Source of the DNA: CAVZBW01 sp963773635
Lineage (GTDB): Bacteria > Actinomycetota > Acidimicrobiia > Acidimicrobiales > RAAP-2
Reading direction: 5' to 3'
Length of the DNA stretch: 64,000 nucleotides
Assembly (NCBI GenBank): GCA_963773635.1
Contig: CAVZBW010000005.1
Coordinates: forward strand, 1,426,001 to 1,490,000
Positions 7,263-18,194 of the stretch are shown here, piece after piece. The notes under the pieces are model-generated. The model did not search any database, was not told the DNA's origin, and saw nothing but the letters and a program-made list of their open reading frames with translations. Both the position numbers and the translations under genes were made by a program. Within the stretch, counting starts at the first letter, position 1, and each line of letters begins with the position of its first letter.

Positions 7263-8216
7263 ATGAGACCAATCCCCGTCGCCTTTCACATCGGACCGCT
7301 CGAGGTCCACACCTACGGCATCGGGCTGGCCGTGACCTTCGCATTCGCCTTTTGGTACTTCGAGCGCCGCCTGCGGCGGCACGGCTACCCCACAGATTGG
7401 CTGACCGGGGTGTTCGTCTGGGTCATCGTCTCGGCGGTGGTCGGGGCCCGGGCGCTCCACGTCCTCGCCAACCTGAGCTACTACTCGGCGCACCCGGCGC
7501 AGGTCCTGGCGATCTGGCAGGGCGGGCTCTCGTCGTTTGGCGGTCTGCTCCTCGCGGTCCCGGTGGGCCTGGTGCTCACCCGACGACGCTGCCCCGAGTT
7601 GCCGATCACCCGAGCCCTCGACCTCGTGGCGCCCGTGCTGATGGCCGCCTGGAGCATGGGCCGACTCCTCGGGCCCCAGCTCATGGTGGCGGGCGGGGGT
7701 CATCCGACGACCCAATGGTTCGGCATGTACTACGCGGGGCAGGTCGGCAAGCGTCTCCCCGTACCGGTCTTCCAGGCCCTGGAGGACTTCGCCGTGTTTT
7801 GCGTCCTCATCTACCTCGAGAGCCGCCTGGACCGCTGGCCCGACGGGAGTCGCCGGGTCAACTACCCCGCGGGCGCCGTCCTGGGCACCGGGATGGTCCT
7901 CTGGGGGATCGAGCGAACCCTGGACGAGCACCTCTGGCTCGGCGAGGACGGCCACCTGGGCTCCATCCTCGTCCAGATCGCCGGCATCGCCCTCGTCGTC
8001 GGCGGCGCGGCGCTCCTGGCGGTGACCTGGCACCGCTGGCGGGACTGGCTGGCCTCGGGGGCGCCCGACGGGAGGGTCGAGGACGCCTCGGGGACGGACG
8101 CGGCGGGCGCAGGCGATCCCGGACGGGAGGCGGCGGTGCGGTGGCCGGACCGACTCAGGCGTTCGGCTTCTCGCCCGACCCCGCCGCTCTCCGGAGCTCC
8201 TCCAGGCGGTCGATGA
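7263..8216 (+). CDS. Divergent prolipoprotein diacylglyceryl transferase (Lgt) family membrane protein
   Basis: This 317-residue protein has about seven hydrophobic segments in Lgt order: HTYGIGLAV near residue 16, VVGARALHVL near 60, WQGGLSSFGGLL near 86, GRLLGPQLMVAGG near 130, VPVFQALEDF near 167, and GMVLWGIERTLDEHLW near 212. Lgt transfers diacylglycerol to prolipoprotein cysteines at the membrane. Here the signature normally reading GR-x-GN/C-F-x-N has lost its Asn and the HPTQLYEA-like motif is VPVFQALED, so activity is doubtful. The last ~70 residues are low-complexity and charged and overlap the convergent SDR gene by 62 bp. It could be a specialised paralogue with an unknown substrate. 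Confidence 0.65.
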   Translation: MRPIPVAFHIGPLEVHTYGIGLAVTFAFAFWYFERRLRRHGYPTDWLTGVFVWVIVSAVVGARALHVLANLSYYSAHPAQVLAIWQGGLSSFGGLLLAVPVGLVLTRRRCPELPITRALDLVAPVLMAAWSMGRLLGPQLMVAGGGHPTTQWFGMYYAGQVGKRLPVPVFQALEDFAVFCVLIYLESRLDRWPDGSRRVNYPAGAVLGTGMVLWGIERTLDEHLWLGEDGHLGSILVQIAGIALVVGGAALLAVTWHRWRDWLASGAPDGRVEDASGTDAAGAGDPGREAAVRWPDRLRRSASRPTPPLSGAPPGGR

Positions 8217-9063
8217 GGGCCAGGCGTTCGACGCCCACCGTGCTGCCGAGGCGTGCCGCGATCTCCTCCGGGGACCAGCGACCCTCGGTGTAGACGGCAC
8301 GGACCTCGGCCGGCTGGTTCCAGACGGCGATCTTGGAGCCCACCACCGTATAGACCTGCCCGGTGATGTGACGGGCCTGGTCGGAGAGCAGGTAGACGAC
8401 CATCGGGGCCACGTCCTCGGGGTCGCCCATCTCCTCGAGCTCCTGGGGGACGTTCGCGGACATCCGGGTACGGGCGATCGGGGCGATGGCGTTGGCCGTC
8501 ACCCCGTAGCGGTAGAGGCCGGCCGCCGCCGATCGCACCAGGGATACGATGCCCCCCTTGGCGGCCGAGTAGTTGGCCTGGGCCACGCTGCCGGAGAAGG
8601 CGCCCGAGGTGAAGCCGATGAGCGCCCCGCCGCCCTCCTGCTTGCGCATGATCGCCGAGGCGGCCCGAAACACCGTGAAGTGGCCCTTCAAGTGGGTGGC
8701 GATGACGGGGTCCCACTCGTCCTCGCTCATGTTGAAGAGCATCCGCTCCCGGAGGATGCCCGCCACCGCGACCACGCCGTCGATCCGGCCCCAGCGGTCC
8801 ACGGCCGCCTGGACGATCCGAGCTCCCCCCTCCATCTGGGAGACGTCGTCGGCGACCGAGATGGCCTCTCCCCCGGCCTCCGTGATCTCCTTGACCACCG
8901 ACTCGGCCACCTCGCTCGTGGGGCTCTCCCCCGACATGCTGACGCCGATGTCGGCCACGACGACCCGAGCCCCCTCGCTGGCGCATGCCAGGGCGACCGC
9001 ACGCCCGATGCCACCGCCCCCTCCGGTGACCACGACCGCCTTGCCGTCCAGGAACCCTGCCAC
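8155..9063 (-). CDS. SDR family oxidoreductase
   Basis: This 302-residue short-chain dehydrogenase has the Rossmann glycine motif TGGGGGIGRAVAL near residue 12 and a catalytic-site stretch with Ser in FTSGAFSGS and the YSAAKGG Tyr-Lys pair. The NNAG motif is degenerate (VAVAGI). The pattern SEDEWDPVIATHLKGHF is typical of 17-beta-hydroxysteroid dehydrogenase type 4-like proteins that oxidise 3-hydroxyacyl-CoA or steroids. The GTG at 9063 follows GGGAGG with 7 bases of spacing, which decides the start. It resembles the SDR at 41855-42736, so the two may be paralogues. The C-terminal ~50 residues extend beyond the minimal SDR fold. Confidence 0.8.
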   Translation of the reverse strand: MAGFLDGKAVVVTGGGGGIGRAVALACASEGARVVVADIGVSMSGESPTSEVAESVVKEITEAGGEAISVADDVSQMEGGARIVQAAVDRWGRIDGVVAVAGILRERMLFNMSEDEWDPVIATHLKGHFTVFRAASAIMRKQEGGGALIGFTSGAFSGSVAQANYSAAKGGIVSLVRSAAAGLYRYGVTANAIAPIARTRMSANVPQELEEMGDPEDVAPMVVYLLSDQARHITGQVYTVVGSKIAVWNQPAEVRAVYTEGRWSPEEIAARLGSTVGVERLALIDRLEELRRAAGSGEKPNA

Positions 9064-9247
9064 GTCGTCCTCCCATCGTTCGTAGGCCCCATCGCTGGTC
9101 GGCCGTCGTCGGCGACCTGGTTGACGCCGGAAGAGACCCGTTCTAGCTTTGCCCGCGCCGCGGCCGCCACTTGGCCGGCTCGACGCTTGGACCGATCTCG
9201 CCACCACCGCCGACGCGTGGCGCGATCATCGCGGGAAGAGGATGTAC

Positions 9248-10801
<1,554 letters not shown>

Positions 10802-10843
10802 TCGAGGGCCCTTCCACTGCCTCGGGTCGACTGCCTCGGGGCG

Positions 10844-11521
10844 CTAGTCGAGGACCTCTTTGACCACGGCGGCGTGGGATTGGGCGGTCTCGACCATGTG
10901 CCCGGCCCGCGGCTCGATGAAGAGACCCTCGGCCTCGGCCGTGATCTCTCCCCGCAGTCGGATCGCTCCCCAGAGGCGGACCTTACGGCCCTCGACGCCG
11001 ACCAGGCGGGCCTCGAGCTCGAGCCCGGCGAGGAGCGGCGTCGGCCTGCGGTAGCGGATCGTCAGGGTCCCGGTCATCGCCCCGTGGTGGGTCAGGATGT
11101 TGGTCGTGCCGAGCAGCTCGTCGAAGAGCTGCGCGATGACCCCGCCGTGGACACACGTGGGCGGTCCCTCGAAGGCGTACCCAAACGTGACGCGCCCCCG
11201 CATCTCGAGGCCCCCGTCCTCGGCCTCGACGGCCCAGATCTCGGCCGGCGCGGAGAGAGGGTTGGCAAAGCCCACGACCGGGCTGGTCGGGAAGTAGTCC
11301 TGCGGCGGGATGTCGGCGTCGAGCTCGAACCGCTCGCCGCGCCCGGACAGGGCCGCCCGCTCGAGGTCGTCGACCAGCCGGGCCGCGCCGGCGGCGGCAG
11401 ACGCCAGCGCCTCGTCGGGGATCGTGCGTCCCACCATGAGGTCGGCCAGCCGGCGCAGCGCCGCCGCGAGGTCGTTGGCCGGAGACGGGAGCGACGAGCG
11501 AGGGGACCCAAAGACGGTCAT
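10844..11521 (-). CDS. PaaI-like hot-dog thioesterase
   Basis: In this 225-residue protein the C-terminal ~140 residues form an acyl-CoA thioesterase hot-dog domain. The helix-start motif GPPTCVHGGVIAQLFDELLG carries the HGG signature near residue 132, and TGTLTIRYRRPTPL follows. The N-terminal ~80 residues are a helical extension. It probably hydrolyses an acyl-CoA intermediate. Its ATG overlaps the stop of the enoyl-CoA hydratase gene by 4 bp (ATGA), so the two are translationally coupled. Confidence 0.82.
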   Translation of the reverse strand: MTVFGSPRSSLPSPANDLAAALRRLADLMVGRTIPDEALASAAAGAARLVDDLERAALSGRGERFELDADIPPQDYFPTSPVVGFANPLSAPAEIWAVEAEDGGLEMRGRVTFGYAFEGPPTCVHGGVIAQLFDELLGTTNILTHHGAMTGTLTIRYRRPTPLLAGLELEARLVGVEGRKVRLWGAIRLRGEITAEAEGLFIEPRAGHMVETAQSHAAVVKEVLD

Positions 11522-12414
11522 CGGCGCCGGTAGTCCGGAGGTCGCTTCTCCGCGAAGGCCCGCTGGCCCTCCTTGGCGTCCTCCGTGGCGAAGATGGGCC
11601 AGCCGATCTCGAGCTCCCGCGCCAGGCCCTCCTCCTCGGAGAGCCCCTCGGTCTCCCAGACCGACCGCTTGATGGCCTCGACCGCCAGCGGCCCGTTGGC
11701 ATTGACCACCTCGGCGATCGCCAGCGCCTCGTCGAGGGCCGTGCCGTCGGGGACCACCCTGCCGATCAGGCCGATGCGCAACGCCTCCTCTGCCGACACC
11801 TCCCTGGCGGTGAGCAAGAGGTCCATCGCCACGGTGTAGGGGATCTGGCGGCGGAGCCGGACGGTCGATCCGCCGAGGGGAAAGAGCCCCCGCCGGGCTT
11901 CGAAGACACCGAACTTGGCACCCTCGCCGGCCACCCGGATGTCGGTCGCCTGCAGGATCTCGGTGCCGCCGGCGACCGCGTACCCCTCGACGGCGGCGAT
12001 CAGCGGCTTGCGCAGGTGGTAGTGCCGCAGCAGCGCCTTCCAGTGGAGGTCGGGGTCCTGCTGCATTCGCTCCTGATAGCGCTCACGACCCTCCCCGCCC
12101 TGGGACTTCAGGTCCATTCCGGCACAGAAGGTGCCGCCGGCGCCGGTGAGGATCGCCGAGCGGATGTCGTCGTTGCCGTCGATCTCCGTCCACGCGTCGA
12201 GCATGCCGACGAGCATCGGCGGGCTCAGCGAGTTCTTCGCCTCCGGGCGGTTGAGCGTGACGACCGCCGTTGCTCCCCGGCGCTCGAAGGTCAAATGCTC
12301 GGTCGAGGGGTCGACGCCGCCCGAGGGCACGGCGGAGCCGGTCGGGTCGCGGGAATCGGTCGGATCGGTCGGATCGGACGAATCGGTCGGATCGGTCGGA
12401 TCGGACGAAGGCAT
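11518..12414 (-). CDS. Crotonase-family enoyl-CoA hydratase/isomerase
   Basis: This ~298-residue protein has a core from residue ~40 with the CoA-binding and oxyanion motifs GTFCAGMDLKSQ near residue 90 and AAVEGYAVAGGTEI near 135, then LGLFPLGGS-type sequence and a C-terminal AFAEKRPPDYR tail. Such proteins hydrate or isomerise enoyl-CoA. The first ~25 residues are an odd Ser-Asp-Pro-Thr-Asp repeat (two exact 9-residue units) encoded by a 27-bp tandem duplication, which is not part of the fold. Translation might start further downstream, although no ATG is obvious before the core. It follows the thiolase on the same strand. Confidence 0.8.
   Translation of the reverse strand: MPSSDPTDPTDSSDPTDPTDSRDPTGSAVPSGGVDPSTEHLTFERRGATAVVTLNRPEAKNSLSPPMLVGMLDAWTEIDGNDDIRSAILTGAGGTFCAGMDLKSQGGEGRERYQERMQQDPDLHWKALLRHYHLRKPLIAAVEGYAVAGGTEILQATDIRVAGEGAKFGVFEARRGLFPLGGSTVRLRRQIPYTVAMDLLLTAREVSAEEALRIGLIGRVVPDGTALDEALAIAEVVNANGPLAVEAIKRSVWETEGLSEEEGLARELEIGWPIFATEDAKEGQRAFAEKRPPDYRRR
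12354..12407 (-). repeat. Perfect 27-bp tandem duplication in a coding 5' end
   Basis: Two identical 27-bp units (12354-12380 and 12381-12407), each itself made of ATCGGTCGG-type 9-mers, encode SSDPTDPTD twice at the N-terminus of the crotonase-family gene. This is a likely site of slippage variation. Confidence 0.85.
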
Positions 12415-12528
12415 GGCGGTCACACTAGAACAGGTCCCAATTCGGCGGTCGGTGCGGGGCCCGAGCCGTGAGACGGGGCGCGCCGGGCGGGAGGCCCGGG
12501 ACTCGGGCCCGGCTCGTCGCGGGCTCGA

Positions 12529-13701
12529 TCAGAGGCGCTCGATGATCGTCCCGGTGGCGAGCGCACCCCCGCAGCACATCGAGACCAGGCCGAGCGTGGC
12601 GTCGCGGCGCTCGAGCTCGTGCAGGATGGTCGTGATCAGGCGGGCGCCGGTGGCGCCGACCGGGTGGCCGAGCGCGATGGCCCCGCCGTTGACGTTGACC
12701 TTGTCCATGTCGGGCGCGTGCACCCGATACCAGGACATCACCACCGAGGCGAAGGCCTCGTTCACCTCGAAGAGGTCGATGTCGCCGATGGTCATCCCGG
12801 CCTTGTCGAGGACCTTGGCGGTGGCGTCGACCGGGCCGTCGAGGAGGTAGTAGGGGTCGGAGCCCACCAGGACCTGGGCCACGATGCGGGCCCTCGGACG
12901 CAGGCCCTCGGCACGAGCGCGGTCCTCGGACATCCACAGGACGGCGGCCGCCCCGTCGGAGATCTGCGAGGAGTTGCCGGCCGTGTGGATCCCCTCGGGC
13001 AGGACCGCCTTGAGCTTGGCCAGCCCCTCGGCCGTCGTGTCCCGAGGCCCCTGGTCCTTGGCGACCACGAGACGCTCGGCGCCGTGGTCGCCCATGGGGC
13101 CCTCCTCCCCCACCACGGGCGCCTCGACCGGAGCGATCTCCCGGTCGAATCGTCCCTCGGCGACCGCCCGGGCCGCCTTCTGCTGCGAGATGAGGCCGAG
13201 GCCGTCGACCTCCTGGCGCGAGATCCCACGCTTTTGGGCGATGCGCTCCGCCGCCCCAAACTGGTCCGGCGAGTCCCAGGGGAAGTCGGCCGGCTTGGAT
13301 CGACCCGGACCGTTGATGGCGTTGGCGCCGAGCCCGACCCGGCTCATGGCCTCGACCCCGCAGGCGATGCCGACGTCGATGGCACCGGCGGCGATCAGGT
13401 TGTTGACCATGTTGTTGGCCTGCTGGGAGGACCCGCACTGGCAATCGATCGTGGTGGCGGCAACCTCGTAGGGGAGGCTCTGCTGCAGCCAGGCGGTGCG
13501 CGTCACGTTGGAGGCCTGCTCGCCCGCCTGGGTCACGCAACCGCCGACCACCTGCTCGACCGCCGAGGGCTCGATCCCCGACCGCTTGACCAGCTCCACC
13601 TGGGCGGCCCCCAGGAGGTCGGCAGCATGGAGCCCCGACAGCCACCCGTTGCGCTTGCCGATCGGGGTCCGGACGGCCTCGACGATAACCGGTTTCACCA
13701 T
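12529..13701 (-). CDS. Acetyl-CoA acetyltransferase (thiolase)
   Basis: This 390-residue thiolase has the nucleophilic Cys in TTIDCQCGSSQQA near residue 90, FEVNEAFASVVM near 300, the His of NVNGGAIALGHPVGATGAR near 345, and the second Cys in SMCCGGALATG near 378. It condenses or cleaves acyl-CoA and acetyl-CoA. The ATG at 13701 has TAGGCT 6 bases upstream and no ribosome binding site, suggesting its own leaderless promoter. The crotonase-family and thioesterase genes follow on the same strand, which fits a beta-oxidation type unit. Confidence 0.88.
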   Translation of the reverse strand: MVKPVIVEAVRTPIGKRNGWLSGLHAADLLGAAQVELVKRSGIEPSAVEQVVGGCVTQAGEQASNVTRTAWLQQSLPYEVAATTIDCQCGSSQQANNMVNNLIAAGAIDVGIACGVEAMSRVGLGANAINGPGRSKPADFPWDSPDQFGAAERIAQKRGISRQEVDGLGLISQQKAARAVAEGRFDREIAPVEAPVVGEEGPMGDHGAERLVVAKDQGPRDTTAEGLAKLKAVLPEGIHTAGNSSQISDGAAAVLWMSEDRARAEGLRPRARIVAQVLVGSDPYYLLDGPVDATAKVLDKAGMTIGDIDLFEVNEAFASVVMSWYRVHAPDMDKVNVNGGAIALGHPVGATGARLITTILHELERRDATLGLVSMCCGGALATGTIIERL

Positions 13702-13799
13702 GTGACCAGCCTACCTGGGCCCGCGGAGGGCGGACGAGCCGGGGATGGGGTCGGTCTCGGCCCCGCACGGCGTGGCGCGGCCCTGCGCAGCGCGGCGGC

Positions 13800-14313
13800 T
13801 CAGGCTCCGACGAGCGTCTTCCAGTCGGAGCGGCGCCCGGCGACCTCGTCGGGGGTCAAGTCGCAGCGAGTCGTCGGGGATCTGATCGACCAGGGCCCGC
13901 TGGAGCACGTAGTCGTGGCTCACGGAGCGGAACGTCTCCCGGCGCGCCGCGACCACGTCGGGCGGCGGAGAGGGGTCGGGGAACCCCCACAGGTTCATGG
14001 CCCATTTGACGTCCGGGGCGCTCGGCGCGCGTCCGAACGCCCCGGCCCGCCGGCTCGCCAGGAGGCCGCACCCGACGAGCACGTCCTCGAGGTCCTCGCC
14101 CTCTGCGAGCACCACCCGATCCGAGAGCGCCCGTGCCACCCGCAGGGCGAACCCCTGGTCCGGGCCCGGCTTGCCAAACCCCCGGCCCGACTCGGCGACC
14201 GGCGAGCGGTGCTCGGCCGGGCGGTCCGGACTCCACGGAATCGCCGCCTCGAGTCGGAGCGAGGGGCGCACCTGGTCCGCATCGCGGATCGGGACGAAGC
14301 TGGGTTGACTCAT
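13800..14313 (-). CDS. Conserved hypothetical protein with 3' frameshift
   Basis: The frame opened at ATG 14313 encodes PSFVPIRDADQVRPSLRL, then GFGKPGPDQGFALRVARAL and RRETFRSVSHDYVLQRALVDQIPDDSLR, resembling an actinobacterial family of unknown function that I recall only in outline. At about 13830 the reading frame must shift, since the continuation DLTPDEVAGRRSDWKTLVGA and its TGA at 13800 lie in another frame. Unshifted, the protein would run to 13711 with an Arg-rich tail unlike the rest. I take this as a single indel error. The intact product would be about 171 residues. TAGCGT lies 9 bases before the ATG. Confidence 0.6.
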
Positions 14314-14325
14314 GCGCCGGTGACG

Positions 14326-16030
14326 CTAGCGCGCCGCAGGGACGCCGGACCGGAGCAGGCCGAAGACGATGGCGTCGTACAGTGCCTGCCAGGAAGCCTC
14401 GATGATGTTCTCGGAGACGCCGATCGTCGTCCAGGTGCGATCCCCGTCACTGGTGTCCACGAGCACCCGGGTGACCGCCCCGGTCCCCCCGCCCGAGTCG
14501 AGCACGCGGACCCGGTAGTCGGTCAGGTGCATCGAGGCGAGCGCAGGGAAGTGGTCCCCGATCGCCTGGCGCAGCGCCGAGTCCAGCGCGTTGACCGGGC
14601 CGTTGCCCTCGGCGGTGGCCACCCTCCGGGCGCCGGCGATCACCAACCGGACCGTGGCCTCGGTGCTGCCGGGATCGGGGCCGACCTCGGCGCCCCGATC
14701 CGGCCATCCCACCCGGAGCTCGTCGGGGTCGCGATGGTCGGTGATGACCCGGAAGGACTCCACCTCGAAGTAGTCGGCCTCCCAGCCCGTCGCCCGCCGC
14801 AGGAGCAGCTCGAGCGAGGCGTCCGCCACCTCGAAGTGGTACCCGCGGTACTCCAGCTGCTTGAGCGCGTCGAGGACCGAGGACATGGCCGCCGAGTCGA
14901 GCTCGATGCCGAGCTCGTCCGCCTTCAAGGCCAAGGTGGTTCGGCCCGCCATCTCGGAGACCACGAAGCGGGTGCCGTTGCCCACGAGATCGGGCACGAT
15001 GTGCTCGTAGGCCCCCGCGGTGCGCGCCATGCCGCTCGTGTGCAGGCCCGCCTTGTGGGCGAAGACCGAGGCCCCCACGTAGGGCTGCTGCGGGTTGGGT
15101 GCGATGTTGACCAGCTCGGCGATGTGGTGGGACACCGCGGTCAGCCGCTCGAGCCGGTCGGCCGGGATGGTGCGTACCGCCAGCTTGAGGCTCAGGTTGG
15201 GGATGGTCGCCGAGAGGTCGGCGTTGCCCGCACGCTCTCCATAGCCGTTGATGCATCCCTGGACGTGTCGGGCGCCGACGGAGACCGCGGTCAGGGAATT
15301 GGCGACGGCACAGCCGCTGTCGTTGTGGAAGTGCACACCGACCTCGCCGCCGAAGCGGTCGATGACGCTCGAGACGACCTCCTCGACCTGGTGCGGCAGC
15401 ATGCCGCCGTTGGTGTCGCAAAGGACGAGCGTGTCCGCTCCCGCCCCCTGAGCAGCCTCGAGGATCCGCATCGAGTAGCCGGGGTTGGCCAGGTACCCGT
15501 CGAAGAAGTGCTCGGCGTCCAAAAACACCTGCAGGCCCTGTGCGCGGAGGATAGGCGACGGAGTCCGCGACCATGGCGACGCCCTCGTCGAGCGACGTCC
15601 GCAGCGCCTCCGTGACGTGCAGCTCGGAGGACTTGGCGACGATGCAGACGGCAGGGGTCTCCGCCTTGACGAGGAAGCGCAGGGTCTCGTCCTGGTCGGC
15701 CCGGACCCCGGCGCGCCGGGTGGACCCAAAGGCCACGAGCCGGGCCGTGGTGAGGCTGAGCTCCGAGGGGGCACGCGCGAAGAACTCCTCGTCCTTGGGG
15801 TTGGCGCCGGGCCACCCTCCCTCGATGTAGGCGACGCCCAGGTGGTCCAGCTGGCGGGCCACCCGGAGCTTGTCGTCGACGGTCAGGGAGAGGCCCTCCT
15901 GCTGGCTGCCGTCGCGCAAGGTCGTGTCGAACACGTCCACGGCCTCGGGGAGGCGGGGCAGCTCGTAGCCATGGCTCTCGGAGGAGTGGTGGTGCCCGGG
16001 CGGCCGGGCGTTGCTGCGGTCAGCCGACAT
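14326..16030 (-). CDS. cimA: (R)-citramalate synthase CimA, one frameshift
   Basis: This DRE-TIM metallolyase-family synthase of ~565 residues makes citramalate from pyruvate and acetyl-CoA, the first step of threonine-independent isoleucine synthesis. The N-terminus has VFDTTLRDGSQQEG and GVAYIEGGWPGANPKD. The second frame gives LCDTNGGMLPHQVEEVV, VHFHNDSGCAVANS with the metal His residues, and VQGCINGYGERAGNADL. The C-terminal ~140 residues form a LeuA-type allosteric domain. The frame changes once, at about 15550: removing one C restores VADSVAYLRAQGLQVF. It overlaps the ilvE 3' end by 11 bp and shares substrates with leuCD and leuB nearby. A homocitrate-type specificity is less likely given the context. 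Confidence 0.85.
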
Positions 16031-16949
16031 AGGTCAACCAGTCCTTGTAACGGTCCACCTCGCCGCGCACGGTGGCGAAGTAGAGCTGCTGGATCTCCTG
16101 GGTCAATGGTCCGGGCGTGCCGTCTCCGACGACGCGGTCGTCCACGGCGCGGATCGGCACGACCTCGGCGGCCGTGCCGGTCAAGAAGGCCTCGTCGGCG
16201 GTGTAGAGGTCGGTCCGGATGAAGGCCTCGTGGCACACGGTCACGCCCAGGTCCTTCGCGAACGTCTCGACGGAGTTTTGGGTGATGCCCTCGAGCGACC
16301 CGGTATCGGAGGTCGGCGGCGTGTAGAGCCGGCCGTCTCGCACGATGAAGAGGTTCTCCCCCGTGCACTCGCTGACGTGGCCGTCCGGGGCGAGCAGGAT
16401 CGCCTCGTCGTACCCCGACTTGATCGCCTCCACCTTGGCCAGGGAGGAGTTGGCGTACATGCCCGTGCCCTTGGCCGCCGTCGGGACCGCGTTGGGATCG
16501 TGCCGGCGCCACGAGCTGATCTTGACCGACACCCCGTTGGCGACGCCCTCGTCACCGAGGTAGGTGCCCCAGGGCCAGGCCGCGATGGCCACGCTGACCG
16601 GACAGGGCAGCGGGTTGAGCCCCATCTCCCCGTAGCCGAGGAAGACGATGGGTCGGAGGTAGCAGCCCTCGACCAGGCCGTTGACACGCACCACCGTCCG
16701 GCAGGCCTCGGTCAGCTGGTCGTGGTCGAAGGGGACGTCGATCATGAAGATCTTCGCCGAGTTGAGAAGCCGCCCGATGTGCTCGCCGAGGCGGAAGATG
16801 GCGGGACCTTGGGAGGTCGGGTAGGCGCGAATGCCCTCGAACACGCCAGACCCGTAGTGCATGGTGTGGGTGAGCACGTGCACGGTGGCCTCGTGCCAGT
16901 CGACGAGCTCGCCGTCGAACCAGATCTTCTCGGTGGCGGTGAGGGGCAT
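16020..16949 (-). CDS. ilvE: Branched-chain amino acid aminotransferase
   Basis: This 309-residue fold-type IV PLP aminotransferase catalyses the last step of Leu, Ile and Val synthesis. Motifs are HTMHYGSGVFEGIRAY near residue 28, the PLP Lys within NSSLAKVEAIKSGYDEAILL near 167, CTGENLFIV near 197, and AFLTGTAAEVVPIRAVD near 255. It starts 2 bp after leuB ends and overlaps the cimA start, so the three form one transcription unit behind the leuB attenuator. All expected family residues appear present. Confidence 0.92.
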   Translation of the reverse strand: MPLTATEKIWFDGELVDWHEATVHVLTHTMHYGSGVFEGIRAYPTSQGPAIFRLGEHIGRLLNSAKIFMIDVPFDHDQLTEACRTVVRVNGLVEGCYLRPIVFLGYGEMGLNPLPCPVSVAIAAWPWGTYLGDEGVANGVSVKISSWRRHDPNAVPTAAKGTGMYANSSLAKVEAIKSGYDEAILLAPDGHVSECTGENLFIVRDGRLYTPPTSDTGSLEGITQNSVETFAKDLGVTVCHEAFIRTDLYTADEAFLTGTAAEVVPIRAVDDRVVGDGTPGPLTQEIQQLYFATVRGEVDRYKDWLTYVG

Positions 16950-16951
16950 TT

Positions 16952-17977
16952 CTAGAGCCTTTCTGCGATGGCGTTGCCGACTTCGGATGTAGAGAGCGGA
17001 GGACCTTCTGGCTGGCCGGCCGTCGACGCGATGTGGTCGCGGACGGCAGCCTGGACTCGTGCGGCGGCCTCCGACTCGCCCAAGTGGTCGAGCATCAGCG
17101 CGGCGGATTGGATGGCGGCCAGGGGATTGGCGATCCCCTGGCCGGCGATGTCGTGGGCCGCGCCGTGGACGGGCTCGAACAGCGACGGGCCCGTGCGAGC
17201 GGGGTTGAGGTTGGCGGATGCGGCGAACCCGATGCCGCCGGTCACCGCGCCGGCCAAGTCCGTGAGGATGTCGCCAAAGAGGTTGTCGGTGACGATGACG
17301 TCGTAGCGTGCCGCCCTCTCGACCAGGTAGATGCAGGCGGCATCCACGTGGTGGTAGTCGGAGGACACCTCGGGGTACTCGGGCGCCACCTCGTCGACCG
17401 TCCGCTGCCAGAGATCTCCGGCAAAGGTCAAGACGTTGGTCTTGTGGACCAGGGTCAGGTGGTGAGCCGGCCGCCGCTGGGCCAGCTCGAGGGCGAAACG
17501 GACGCAGCGCTCGACCCCCATGCGGGTGTTCACCGACCCCTGGGTGGCGACCTCGTGGGGTGTCCCCCGACGCAGGAAGCCGCCCTCCCCCGCGTAAGTG
17601 CCCTCGGTGTTCTCCCGGATGACCACGAAGTCGGCTCCCTCGGCCACCGACCCGGGCACGCCGAGGAAGGGTCGCAGGTTGACGTAGAGGTCGAGCTCGA
17701 AGCGCAGGCGCAGCAGGAGTCCCCGTTCGAGGGTGCCCGGCGGCACGGAGGTGTCCCCGATCGGCGGCCCGACGGCACCGAGCAGGATGGCGTCGTAGGC
17801 CCGGAGCTCCTCGAGGACCTGGTCCGGCAGCACGTCACCGGTACGCAGGTAACGCTCCGCCCCCAGGTCGTACTCGGTGAGGTCGAGCTTGACGCCCGCC
17901 TCGGCGACGACCCCGAGCGCCTCGCGCACCACCTCCGGACCGATCCCGTCGCCGCCGATCACTGCGATCCGGTGCAT
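16952..17977 (-). CDS. leuB: 3-isopropylmalate dehydrogenase
   Basis: This 341-residue NAD-dependent beta-decarboxylating dehydrogenase acts in leucine synthesis and probably on 3-methylmalate in the citramalate route. It has IAVIGGDGIGPEVV at the N-terminus, LLLRLRFELDLYVNLRP near residue 90, VIRENTEGTYAG near 127, VTDNLFGDILTDLAG near 228, and FEPVHGAAHDIAGQGIANP near 270. ATG 17977 gives the canonical N-terminus and has GAGGAGG about 11 bases upstream; ATG 18001 with GAGGAAG is the alternative. The ~400 bp upstream carry a leader peptide and a terminator, described separately. Confidence 0.92.
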   Translation of the reverse strand: MHRIAVIGGDGIGPEVVREALGVVAEAGVKLDLTEYDLGAERYLRTGDVLPDQVLEELRAYDAILLGAVGPPIGDTSVPPGTLERGLLLRLRFELDLYVNLRPFLGVPGSVAEGADFVVIRENTEGTYAGEGGFLRRGTPHEVATQGSVNTRMGVERCVRFALELAQRRPAHHLTLVHKTNVLTFAGDLWQRTVDEVAPEYPEVSSDYHHVDAACIYLVERAARYDVIVTDNLFGDILTDLAGAVTGGIGFAASANLNPARTGPSLFEPVHGAAHDIAGQGIANPLAAIQSAALMLDHLGESEAAARVQAAVRDHIASTAGQPEGPPLSTSEVGNAIAERL

Positions 17978-18194
17978 GCGGTCGCCAGCCTCCTCCGTCA
18001 TCGTGCCGCTTCCTCGGCCCTGTCGCGGTCCCTGTCGCTCTTCGTGTCGCTCTTCATGGCCTTTTCGTTCGTCGTCGGTTCTCGTTCCCGGAGCTCTGGT
18101 GGTCTCCTCGGCTCCCGGGTTGCGGGCCGCTCGACCTCCGGGCTCCCCTCCCGGCCCGGTCGCCGCCTCGAGCACGACACCCGGGAAATGAAAA

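Noticed and set aside
12619..15615. 998-codon plus-strand open frame across thiolase and cimA
   Set aside because: It runs antisense through three well-supported genes and their intergenic gaps, as expected for codon-position GC bias.
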